From the NCBI GenBank assembly GCA_026990035.1, contig JALSIM010000040.1:1-64000 (forward strand): a stretch of 64,000 bases of DNA, in the 5' to 3' direction. The position numbers and the translations under genes are program-made. Below, piece after piece: positions 9,739 to 17,229 of the stretch (the stretch's first letter is position 1; each line of letters begins with the position of its first letter). A model generated the notes under the pieces. That model ran no database searches. It had not been told where the DNA came from and saw only the letters and a program-made list of their open reading frames with translations. This stretch comes from Alphaproteobacteria bacterium (GTDB taxonomy: Bacteria > Pseudomonadota > Alphaproteobacteria > Geminicoccales > Geminicoccaceae).

Positions 9739-12468
9739 ATGAACGTCGATGCCTCGCCCCGCCTGCTGATCGTCGACGCCTCGGGCTACCTGTTCCGGGC
9801 GTTTTTCGCCCTGCCGCCGCTGACCCGGCCGGACGGGCGCCCGGTCAACGCGGTCTTCGGCTTCTGCAACATGCTGCTGAAGCTGATGCAGGAAAACCCC
9901 GAGGACGACATCGTCGTCGTCTTCGACACCGGCAAGCCCAGCTTCCGCAACACGGTCTACACCGCATACAAGGCCAATCGCGAGGCGCCGCCGCAGGAGA
10001 TGGAGGTCCAGTTCCCGCTGGTGCGGGAGGCGACCCGGGCCTTCGACCTGCCGGTGCTGGAGGTGGAGGGGTTCGAGGCCGACGACGTCATCGCCACCCT
10101 AGCGCGGCGGGCCCGCGAGGCCGGGCGGGAGGTGGTGATCGTCTCCTCCGACAAGGATCTGATGCAGCTCGTCGGCCCCGGCATCTCGATGTGGGATCCG
10201 ATGAAGAACCGGATGATCGGGCCGGAGGAGGTGACCGAGCGCTTCGGCGTGCCGCCGGAACGGGTGCGCGACGTGCTGGCGCTCGCCGGCGATCCCTCGG
10301 ACAATGTTCCGGGCGTCCCGGGGATCGGCGTCAAGACTGCCGCCCGGCTGATCCGCGAATTCGGCTCACTGGAGGCGCTGCTGGCCGGTCTCGAGCGGAT
10401 TCCGCAGCCGAAGCGTCGGCAGGCGCTGATCGAGAATGCCGACAAGGCGCGGCTGTCCTACGCGTTGGTGGGGCTCGAGGACGAGGTACCGCTACCCTTC
10501 GATCTCGCCGATTTCCGCCGCCGCCAGCCGGACCCGGCGAAGCTCCTCGCCTTCTTCCGCGAGAACGGCTTCAAATCGCTGATCTCGCGGCTCGAACGGG
10601 TGGCCGAGGAGGCGGCGGCGGAGCATGCCCGCGAGACCGGCAGCGCCCGTGGGCCGCGTTTCGCCGGCATCTTCGAGACGGCCGCGCTCGCCGCTCTCCT
10701 CGAGCGGGCGGCGGAGCGGGGGCGCCTCGCCATCGATCTGGAGACCGATTCGCTGGCCGTGGAGCGGGCCGGGATCGTCGGCATCTGTCTCGCCGTGGAG
10801 GCGGGGGAGGGGTTCTATCTGCCGCTCGGACATGTCGACGATTTCGGCAACCGGATCCCCGGCCAGCTCACCTTCGCCGAGGTGGCGAAGGCGCTGGCGC
10901 CGGTGCTCGCCGATCCGGGGATCCTCAAGATCGGCCACAATCTCAAGTTCGACATGGCGATCCTCGAACGGCACGGTCTCGCCGTCGCCCCCCATGACGA
11001 CACCCTGCTGGTCTCCTACGTGCTCAACGGCACCAGCCACGGCCACGGGATGGACGAGCTCGCCAACCGCTATCTCGGCTACGAGACCATGTCCTACGCC
11101 GCATTGTGCGGCAAGGGAGCATCGCGGATCACCTTCGACCGGGTGCCGGTGGATCGGGCGATCGCCTACGGCGGCGAGGATGCGGAGGTCACCCTGCGGC
11201 TGTGGGAGACCCTGCGGCCACAGCTCCTCGAGGCCCGGATCACCCGCGTCTACGAGGGCCTCGACCGGCCTCTGGTACCGATCGTCGCGGCCATGGAACG
11301 GCGCGGCATCCGGGTCGATACCGCCCGGCTGCGGGAGCTTTCGGAGCGCTTCGGCGGGCGCATGGCCGAGCTCGAGGAACGGGCCCGGGAGCTCGCCGGG
11401 CGGTCGTTCAACCTCGGTTCGCCGAAACAGCTCGGGGAGGTGCTGTTCGACGAGCTCGGCCTCGAGGGCGGCGGCAGGAAGACCCGCACCGGGGCCTGGT
11501 CGACCAGTGCCGACATCCTCGAGGAGCTGGCCGCCCGGGGGCACGAGCTGCCGCGGGTGATCCTCGAATGGCGCCAGCTCCAGAAGCTGGTGCGGACCTA
11601 CTGCGACGCCCTGATCGCGCAGGTCGATCCGCGGACCGGACGGGTGCACACCTCCTACAATCTCGCCGCCACCTCCACCGGCCGGCTGAGCTCCAGCGAT
11701 CCCAATCTCCAGAACATCCCGATCCGCAGCGAGGAGGGGCGGGCGATCCGGGCCGCCTTCGTGGCCGAGGACGGCCATCTGCTGATGTCGGCCGACTATT
11801 CGCAGATCGAGCTCCGGGTGGTGGCGCACATGGCCGATGTCGGGCCGCTCAAGGAGGCGCTGCTCCAGGGGCTCGACATTCACGCCGCCGCCGCCGCCCG
11901 GATGTTCGACGTCCCGGTGGAGGAGGTCGACGACGAGCTCCGGCGGGCGGCCAAGGTCATCAACTACGGCATCATCTACGGCATCGGCCCCTGGGGGCTC
12001 GCGCAACGCCTCGGCATTCCCCAGGAGCGGGCGCGGGCCTACATCGAGGCCTATTTCGAGCGCTATCCCGAGATCCGCGACTACATGGAGCGGACCAAGG
12101 CGGAGGCCCGGGAGAAGGGCTACGTCACCACCCTCTACGGCCGCCGCTGCTTCATCCCCGATATCGACCACCGGGTGCCGTCGCGGCGCAACGCCGCCGA
12201 ACGCCAGGCGATCAACGCTCCGGTCCAGGGCACCGCCGCCGACATCATGAAGCGGGCCATGATCCGGGTCGCCCGCGCCCTCGAGCGGGCCGGCTCCGGG
12301 GCGCGGATGCTCCTGCAGGTGCACGACGAGCTGGTGTTCGAGGTGCCCGAGGGGGAAGTGGAGGCGACGGCGGCGCTGCTGCGGCGGGTGATGGAGGGGG
12401 CCGCCCGGCTGGAGGTGCCGCTGATCGTCGATATCGGCTGGGGCCGCAACTGGGAGGAGGCCCATTAG
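9739..12468 (+). CDS. polA: DNA polymerase I
   Basis: A full-length PolI of 909 residues with three domains. The N-terminal 5'-3' exonuclease has EGFEADDVIATLA and SSDKDLMQLV plus the helix-hairpin-helix region GDPSDNVPGVPGIGVKTA. The central 3'-5' proofreading exonuclease keeps its acidic residues (AIDLETDSL, HNLKFDMAIL, YGGEDAEV). The polymerase has motif A ADYSQIELR (about residue 685), motif B RRAAKVINYGIIYG and motif C QVHDELVFE (about residue 862). It fills gaps and removes RNA primers in replication and repair. It stands alone, convergent with the COQ9 gene 18 bases downstream. Confidence 0.98.
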   Translation: MNVDASPRLLIVDASGYLFRAFFALPPLTRPDGRPVNAVFGFCNMLLKLMQENPEDDIVVVFDTGKPSFRNTVYTAYKANREAPPQEMEVQFPLVREATRAFDLPVLEVEGFEADDVIATLARRAREAGREVVIVSSDKDLMQLVGPGISMWDPMKNRMIGPEEVTERFGVPPERVRDVLALAGDPSDNVPGVPGIGVKTAARLIREFGSLEALLAGLERIPQPKRRQALIENADKARLSYALVGLEDEVPLPFDLADFRRRQPDPAKLLAFFRENGFKSLISRLERVAEEAAAEHARETGSARGPRFAGIFETAALAALLERAAERGRLAIDLETDSLAVERAGIVGICLAVEAGEGFYLPLGHVDDFGNRIPGQLTFAEVAKALAPVLADPGILKIGHNLKFDMAILERHGLAVAPHDDTLLVSYVLNGTSHGHGMDELANRYLGYETMSYAALCGKGASRITFDRVPVDRAIAYGGEDAEVTLRLWETLRPQLLEARITRVYEGLDRPLVPIVAAMERRGIRVDTARLRELSERFGGRMAELEERARELAGRSFNLGSPKQLGEVLFDELGLEGGGRKTRTGAWSTSADILEELAARGHELPRVILEWRQLQKLVRTYCDALIAQVDPRTGRVHTSYNLAATSTGRLSSSDPNLQNIPIRSEEGRAIRAAFVAEDGHLLMSADYSQIELRVVAHMADVGPLKEALLQGLDIHAAAAARMFDVPVEEVDDELRRAAKVINYGIIYGIGPWGLAQRLGIPQERARAYIEAYFERYPEIRDYMERTKAEAREKGYVTTLYGRRCFIPDIDHRVPSRRNAAERQAINAPVQGTAADIMKRAMIRVARALERAGSGARMLLQVHDELVFEVPEGEVEATAALLRRVMEGAARLEVPLIVDIGWGRNWEEAH

Positions 12469-12486
12469 GGCGGTGGCGTCGGCCCG

Positions 12487-13134
12487 TCAGGGTGCCCGTC
12501 GCCGGCCGCCCCGGGGGACCGCCCGCAGGAAGTCGCGCAGGCGTCCGGACAGGCGGCCGTAGCGGAGGACCTCGGCGATGCGGCGGTCGAGGAAGGCCCA
12601 GGTCTCGCGACAGCCTTCCGACTGGTCTTCGAGCCAGTAGAAGAGGGTGGCGAGGAGAATGCCGGCCAGCAGCGCCCGGCGGGTGTAGTGGTCGAGGGTC
12701 CGGCGATCGCCCGCGGGAAAACCGGCCGCCTCCCAGATCCGATCGACGGTGCGCCAGAGGGCCGCCACCCCGCCCGGGAGATTGTGGGGCAGACCATGGG
12801 CGAGGACCGCCCGGCGCACCGCCTCGCGATGCGGGGCGAGGGCTTCGAAGCGGGCCCGGACCAGGAGGGCGATGCGACGGCCGACGGGCAGCGCCTCGAG
12901 ATTTTCCCCCGCCACCCGTTCCCGCATCCGGCGGTCCGCCCAGTCGTCGAGCCAGTCGAGGAGGCTGTCGCCGCCGCGGGGAAAGAGCCGCCGGGCGGTG
13001 GCGGAATCGATCCCGGCATCGGCGGCGGCGTTGGCCAGCGTGTGTCCGCCCCAGCCGTCGAAGGCGGCGTGCATCAGCGCCGCCTCGAGGATTCGGTCCT
13101 TGAGTGCCCTTCGTTCCTCGGCCGGATCGCTCAC
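12487..13134 (-). CDS. COQ9-family ubiquinone biosynthesis protein
   Basis: A protein of 215 residues from a GTG at 13134 preceded by GGAGG; longer starts would add a Pro/Arg-rich stretch. The N-terminal third looks like a TetR-type helix-turn-helix (ILEAALMHAAFDGWGGHTL..., residues about 10-60). The rest matches the COQ9 layout, with the NLPGGVAALWRTVDRIWEAA and LLATLFYWLEDQSE segments that form the hydrophobic lipid-binding region. COQ9 binds ubiquinone intermediates and aids COQ7-type hydroxylation; in alphaproteobacteria it is usually a single gene near unrelated neighbours, as here. The C-terminal Arg-rich tail is unremarkable. Confidence 0.85.
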   Translation of the reverse strand: MSDPAEERRALKDRILEAALMHAAFDGWGGHTLANAAADAGIDSATARRLFPRGGDSLLDWLDDWADRRMRERVAGENLEALPVGRRIALLVRARFEALAPHREAVRRAVLAHGLPHNLPGGVAALWRTVDRIWEAAGFPAGDRRTLDHYTRRALLAGILLATLFYWLEDQSEGCRETWAFLDRRIAEVLRYGRLSGRLRDFLRAVPRGGRRRAP

Positions 13135-13268
13135 CCCGCTCACCCCCTCCGGGTGGAACCCGCTGCGACGCTCTCGCCGTTGCCGTTCACCGGCGAGATA
13201 GCCCATAGCCGTCCCGCCCGGCAAAGGAAAGCACCCCGGCGCCGCACCGGTACGGCGCCGCACAGCCC

Positions 13269-13297
13269 TTGCCTCGCGGCGCGGAAACCGTTATGTG
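13269..13297 (+). promoter_or_regulatory. Candidate sigma70 promoter for rpsU
   Basis: TTGCCT (13269-13274) and TATGTG (13292-13297) are spaced by 17 bases. The transcript would start near 13304, giving a leader of about 60 bases if translation begins at the ATC at 13368. Confidence 0.45.
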
Positions 13298-13367
13298 AGC
13301 GGGGCCCGCGCTCGCGGGCGAGGGAGTGTGCGTCCCGAGTCCAACCGCCATCGAGGGAGTTCGAGCC

Positions 13368-13574
13368 ATCATCGAGGTCACCGTCCGCGACAACAACATC
13401 GACCAGGCGCTGCGCGCCCTCAAGAAGAAGATGCAGCGCGAGGGTCTCTACCGCGAAATGCGGATGCGGCGCTTCTACGAAAAGCCGTCCGAACGGCGGG
13501 CCCGGGAGCGGGCGGAAGCCATTCGCCGCTATCGCAAGCTGATGAAGAAGCGGATGGAACGCGACGAGCTCTGA
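13368..13574 (+). CDS. rpsU: 30S ribosomal protein S21, apparent ATC start
   Basis: A small, very basic protein whose sequence from [17 protein letters not shown] onward is unmistakably S21, a late-assembly protein of the small subunit near the anti-Shine-Dalgarno site. Family members start four to five residues before VRDNN. At that place this gene has ATC ATC GAG GTC rather than ATG, and a GAGGGAG ribosome site lies eight bases before the first ATC (13368). This gives 68 residues, the usual length. The only standard start in frame is a GTG at 13326, which would add 14 residues unlike any S21 and sits too close to its own GAGGGA. I favour ATC initiation; a single-base sequence error is the other explanation. 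Confidence 0.85.
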   Translation: MIEVTVRDNNIDQALRALKKKMQREGLYREMRMRRFYEKPSERRARERAEAIRRYRKLMKKRMERDEL

Positions 13575-13604
13575 ACGCCGCGGTGCGCGACAGGCCGGAT
13601 CGGG

Positions 13605-13632
13605 AGCCCGCCGTCAGGCGGGCTTCGTCGTT
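13605..13632 (+). terminator. Rho-independent terminator after rpsU
   Basis: A perfect eight-base-pair GC-rich stem (13605-13612 with 13617-13624) with a GTCA loop is followed by TCGTCGTT. It lies 30 bases after the rpsU stop and overlaps the stop of the convergent FMN reductase gene, so it may stop transcripts from both sides, although only the plus side has a T-containing tract. Confidence 0.6.
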
Positions 13633-14204
13633 CCGGCTCCGGCCTCCAGCCGGCGCGTCCAGGCGACCAGGGCCTCCAGGAGCCCGGCCAGCCGCTGCCG
13701 GCTGTCGGCATCGCGGAGATCGCCGTTCTCGTCGAACTTCGCCCGGGCGTCGCCGATCGCCACCTCGGGCCGGAAGAGGACCAGCGCGCCCAGACCGGCG
13801 AGGACGGGGCGGAGCTGCCACTGGGCGCGGATCGCCCCGGTCACCCCGGGGCTGACACCGATCACGGCGAGCGGCTTGCCGGGCAGGGGCGGCTCCGGCG
13901 GGCGCGACACCCAGTCGATGGCGTTCTTCAGCACCCCGGTGAAGCTGTAGTTGTATTCGGGCGTGGCCAGCAGCAGGGCGTCGGCCCGGCGGATCCGCGC
14001 CCGCAGCCTCTCCACCGCCGGCGGGAAGCCCCGCTCGCGCCGCAGATCCTCGTCGTAAAGCGGGATGTCCCGCAGCTCCGCGAGCTCCACCACCACCCCG
14101 GGAGGTGCCACCCCGGCCGCCGCCCGCAGCGCTCCGGTGTTGAAGGAGCCGCGCCGGAGGCTGCCGGAAATCCCGAGTATCGTGAGGGACCTGCCTTCCC
14201 CCAT
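13614..14204 (-). CDS. NADPH-dependent FMN reductase-family protein
   Basis: A flavodoxin-fold protein of 196 residues. The FMN phosphate-binding loop is GSLRRGSFNTGALRAA (residues 14-29), and the family motif PEYNYSFTGVLKNAIDWVSR (about 83-102) contacts the flavin ring. Members reduce FMN, quinones, chromate or azo compounds with NAD(P)H. It starts 16 bases after pntB and is probably the last gene of the pnt operon, so the NADPH made by the transhydrogenase may feed it. Its exact substrate is unknown. Confidence 0.85.
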   Translation of the reverse strand: MGEGRSLTILGISGSLRRGSFNTGALRAAAGVAPPGVVVELAELRDIPLYDEDLRRERGFPPAVERLRARIRRADALLLATPEYNYSFTGVLKNAIDWVSRPPEPPLPGKPLAVIGVSPGVTGAIRAQWQLRPVLAGLGALVLFRPEVAIGDARAKFDENGDLRDADSRQRLAGLLEALVAWTRRLEAGAGTTKPA

Positions 14205-14220
14205 CGCCGTCCTCCCCGGT

Positions 14221-15678
14221 TCAGGGATCGAGGGCGCGCACCACCTCCTCTGTGATCTTCTTGGCGTCGCCGAACAGCATCATCGTATTGTCGCGATAGA
14301 AGAGGGGATTGTCGATCCCCGCGTAGCCCGGCGCCAGGGAACGTTTGACGAAGAACACCGCCTTGGCCTTCTCCACATCGAGGATCGGCATTCCGTAGAT
14401 GGGCGAATCCGTGTCCTCCTTGGCCGAGGGATTGGTGATGTCGTTGGCTCCGATCACATAGGCGGCATCGGCGGTCTGGAACTCGTTGTTGATCTCCTCG
14501 AGCTCGAAGACCACGTCGTAGGGGATGTTGGCCTCGGCCAACAGCACGTTCATGTGTCCGGGCATCCGCCCGGCCACCGGATGGATGGCGAACTTCACCT
14601 CCACCCCCTTCTTGGTCAGCGCGTCGTAGAGCTCGCGCACCGCGTGCTGGGCCTGGGCCACCGCCATGCCGTAGCCCGGGACGATGATCACCTTCTGGGC
14701 GTTCTCCATGATGAAGGCGGCGTCCTCCGGCGAGCCCGCCTTGGCCACCTTCTCGCCCTCCTCGGCGGCGGCCGCACCGGTCTCGCCGAATCCGCCGAGG
14801 ATCACCGAGACGAAGGAGCGGTTCATCGCCTTGCACATGATGTAGGAGAGGATCGCACCGGAGGAGCCGACCAGCGCTCCGGTGATGATCAGCATCGGAT
14901 TGTTGAGGGTGAAGCCGATGCCGGCCGCCGCCCAGCCCGAATAGCTGTTGAGCATCGAGATCACCACCGGCATGTCGGCGCCGCCGATGGGGATGATCAG
15001 CAGCACGCCGAGGGCGAAGGCGAGCAGCGTCATCAGCAGGAAGACGAAGCCGCTCTCGGTGCCCATGAAGATCAGCAGCAGGAGGAGGATGCCGGCGCCG
15101 ATGGCGAGATTGATGACATGCCGCGCCGGCAGCAGGATCGGCTTGCTGCTCATGAACAGGCGGAACACGGCGAGCACCGGTTCCGGGATCTTCTCCTCGA
15201 TGGGCTTGGGAAAGCGCGCCTGCAGCTTGCCCCAGGCGATGATCGAGCCGGTGAAGGTGACGGCGCCGATGATGGTCCCGAGCCCCATCTCCAATAGCGA
15301 GGCGGTCTTGATCCGGCCGTCGACGACGATGTGGTAGGCCTCGGGATCGAGCAGGGCGGCGCTGGCGACGAACACCGCCGCGAGGCCCACCAGCGAGTGG
15401 AAGGCGGCGACGAGCTGGGGCATCGCCGTCATCTGGATGCGGCGGGCGATGGCGTAGCCGATCCCGCCGCCGGCGGCGACCCCGAGGAGGATCAGGAAAT
15501 AGGTGCCGACCGAAGGCGCCGGCAGGACCAGGAGGGTGACGAGCACGGCCAGGGCCATGCCGGCCATGCCGTAGAGATTGCCCTGGCGGGCGGTGCTCGG
15601 ATGCGACAGGCCCCTGAGCGCCAGAATGAAGCAGACGGCGGCGATCAGATAGCCGAGGGCGGCGAGATTGGCACTCAT
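14221..15678 (-). CDS. pntB: NAD(P) transhydrogenase subunit beta
   Basis: A protein of 485 residues with about eight to nine N-terminal membrane helices. A C-terminal NADP(H)-binding domain (from about residue 300) has the motif VPGYGMAVAQAQHAVRELYD and the late KRSLAPGYAGIDNPLF and MLFGDAKK segments of dIII. With PntAA and PntAB it forms the proton-pumping transhydrogenase of the inner membrane that drives NADPH formation. It is third in the pnt operon, 13 bases after pntAB. Confidence 0.97.
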   Translation of the reverse strand: MSANLAALGYLIAAVCFILALRGLSHPSTARQGNLYGMAGMALAVLVTLLVLPAPSVGTYFLILLGVAAGGGIGYAIARRIQMTAMPQLVAAFHSLVGLAAVFVASAALLDPEAYHIVVDGRIKTASLLEMGLGTIIGAVTFTGSIIAWGKLQARFPKPIEEKIPEPVLAVFRLFMSSKPILLPARHVINLAIGAGILLLLLIFMGTESGFVFLLMTLLAFALGVLLIIPIGGADMPVVISMLNSYSGWAAAGIGFTLNNPMLIITGALVGSSGAILSYIMCKAMNRSFVSVILGGFGETGAAAAEEGEKVAKAGSPEDAAFIMENAQKVIIVPGYGMAVAQAQHAVRELYDALTKKGVEVKFAIHPVAGRMPGHMNVLLAEANIPYDVVFELEEINNEFQTADAAYVIGANDITNPSAKEDTDSPIYGMPILDVEKAKAVFFVKRSLAPGYAGIDNPLFYRDNTMMLFGDAKKITEEVVRALDP

Positions 15679-15691
15679 CTCCGGCGCCCCT

Positions 15692-15982
15692 TCAACCGCG
15701 TTTCTTGAACATGGCGAGCATCCTCTGGGTCACCGCGAAGCCGCCGAAGATGTTCACCGAAGCGAGGATCACGCCGAGAAAGCCGAACAGGAAGGCCGCC
15801 CAGGAACCGCCGGCCCCGGTGGCGATCAGGGCGCCGACCACGATCACGCTGGAGATCGCATTGGTGACCGACATCAGCGGCGTGTGGAGGGCCGGGGTCA
15901 CCGACCAGACCACGTAGTAGCCGACGAAGATGGCGAGGACGAAGATGATCAGATTGATGACGCCGGGATCGACGGTTTCCAT
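15692..15982 (-). CDS. pntAB: NAD(P) transhydrogenase subunit alpha, membrane part
   Basis: A 96-residue membrane protein of three to four helices matching the C-terminal membrane segment of E. coli PntA. In many alphaproteobacteria this part is a separate gene, as here. It completes the proton channel with PntB. It lies 15 bases after pntAA and 13 before pntB. Confidence 0.95.
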   Translation of the reverse strand: METVDPGVINLIIFVLAIFVGYYVVWSVTPALHTPLMSVTNAISSVIVVGALIATGAGGSWAAFLFGFLGVILASVNIFGGFAVTQRMLAMFKKRG

Positions 15983-15997
15983 GGTTCCTTCTCCGGC

Positions 15998-17119
15998 TCA
16001 GCCCTGGAAGTTCGCGTGCACGATCTCGCCGTCCCGGGTGAGCAAGGTGCCCCGGATCAGCTCGTCTTCGGTGTCGATCGTCACCCCTTCCGCATCCTTC
16101 TGGGCGACGAGCGCCAGGAAGTTGGCGAGGTTGCGGGCGTAGAGGAGCGATGCGGTGGGCGCCACCCGCGACGGCATGTTGCGCGGTCCGAGGATGGTGA
16201 CCCCGTTCTCCTCCACCGTTTCGCCGGGGCGGCTGCCCTCGATGTTGCCGCCGCTTTCCACCGCGAGATCGAGCAGCACCGAACCGGGCTTCATGCCCGC
16301 GATCATGGCGGCGGTGACGATCCGCGGCGCCGGCCGTCCCGGGATCTGGGCGGTGGTGACGACGATATCCTGCCCCCTGAGATGTTCGGCGACGATCGCC
16401 GCCTGCTTCTCCTGCTCCTCGGCGGTGAGGGGGCGGGCGTAGCCGCCTTCGGTGGCCGCATCCTCGGGGATGAAGCCGACGAACTTGGCGCCCAGGCTCT
16501 CGATCTCCTGGCGGGCCGCGGGGCGGACGTCGGTGGCGGTGACCACCGCGCCCATCCGCCGGGCGGTGGCGATCGCCTGCAGGCCGGCGACCCCGGCGCC
16601 GATCACGAAGACCTTGGCCGGGGTGACGGTGCCGGCGGCGGTCATCATCATCGGCACCACCCGCCGGTAGGCCGCCATCGCCTCCAGCACGGCCCGGTAG
16701 CCGGCGAGATTGGCCTGGCTGGAGAGCACGTCCATCGCCTGGGCGCGGGTGGTCCGCGGCAGGAGCTCGAGGGCGAAGGCGACGACCCCCTTCTCGGCGT
16801 AGGCCGCGACCTGCTCGCGGTTCATGTAGGGATCGAGCATCCCCACCAGCAGCTGGCCGCGGCGGAGCATCGCCATCTCCTCCTCCAGCGGCCGCTGGAC
16901 CTTGAGGAGGATGTCGGCGGCGGCGCAGACGGCCCCCGGATCCTCGAGGAGGGTGGCGCCAGCGGCCTCGAAGGCCTCGTCGGCGATCATCGAGCCGGTC
17001 CCGGCCCCCCGTTCCACCAGCACCTCGTGGCCTTCGGCCCGGTAGCGCTTGACCGTGTCCGGCGAAGCCGCGACCCGATCCTCCGGCTCGCGACGCTCCT
17101 TGAGCACACCGATCTTCAT
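15998..17119 (-). CDS. pntAA: NAD(P) transhydrogenase subunit alpha, NAD-binding part
   Basis: A protein of 373 residues, the usual size for the split alpha subunit. It begins MKIGVLKERREPEDRVAASP as in the alanine dehydrogenase/PNT family and has the Rossmann motif VFVIGAGVAGLQAIATARRM with the acidic ATDVR that selects NAD(H). This cytoplasmic dI domain passes hydride to dIII of PntB. It is the first gene of the operon. Confidence 0.97.
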   Translation of the reverse strand: MKIGVLKERREPEDRVAASPDTVKRYRAEGHEVLVERGAGTGSMIADEAFEAAGATLLEDPGAVCAAADILLKVQRPLEEEMAMLRRGQLLVGMLDPYMNREQVAAYAEKGVVAFALELLPRTTRAQAMDVLSSQANLAGYRAVLEAMAAYRRVVPMMMTAAGTVTPAKVFVIGAGVAGLQAIATARRMGAVVTATDVRPAARQEIESLGAKFVGFIPEDAATEGGYARPLTAEEQEKQAAIVAEHLRGQDIVVTTAQIPGRPAPRIVTAAMIAGMKPGSVLLDLAVESGGNIEGSRPGETVEENGVTILGPRNMPSRVAPTASLLYARNLANFLALVAQKDAEGVTIDTEDELIRGTLLTRDGEIVHANFQG

Positions 17120-17167
17120 GGTTCGGGCGGACTCCCTCGTCTCTTGCCGATCCCGCGGCCCCGCCTC

Positions 17168-17196
17168 CGTTTAGGGAAAGTTCCGCGGCGACGCAA
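17168..17196 (-). promoter_or_regulatory. Candidate promoter for the pnt operon
   Basis: On the minus strand TTGCGT (17191-17196) and TAAACG (17168-17173) are 17 bases apart, about 50 bases before the pntAA start. Confidence 0.45.
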
Positions 17197-17229
17197 TGCG
17201 ACGTTCAGGACATCATTCGGCGGCGAGGA

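Noticed and set aside
10492-12465. Long antisense open frame across polA
   Set aside because: Same cause; polA has all catalytic motifs and a coherent domain order.
13326-13367. GTG start of rpsU with 14 extra residues
   Set aside because: It adds residues unlike any S21, and the ribosome site is too close to the GTG; the conserved N-terminus starts at the ATC.
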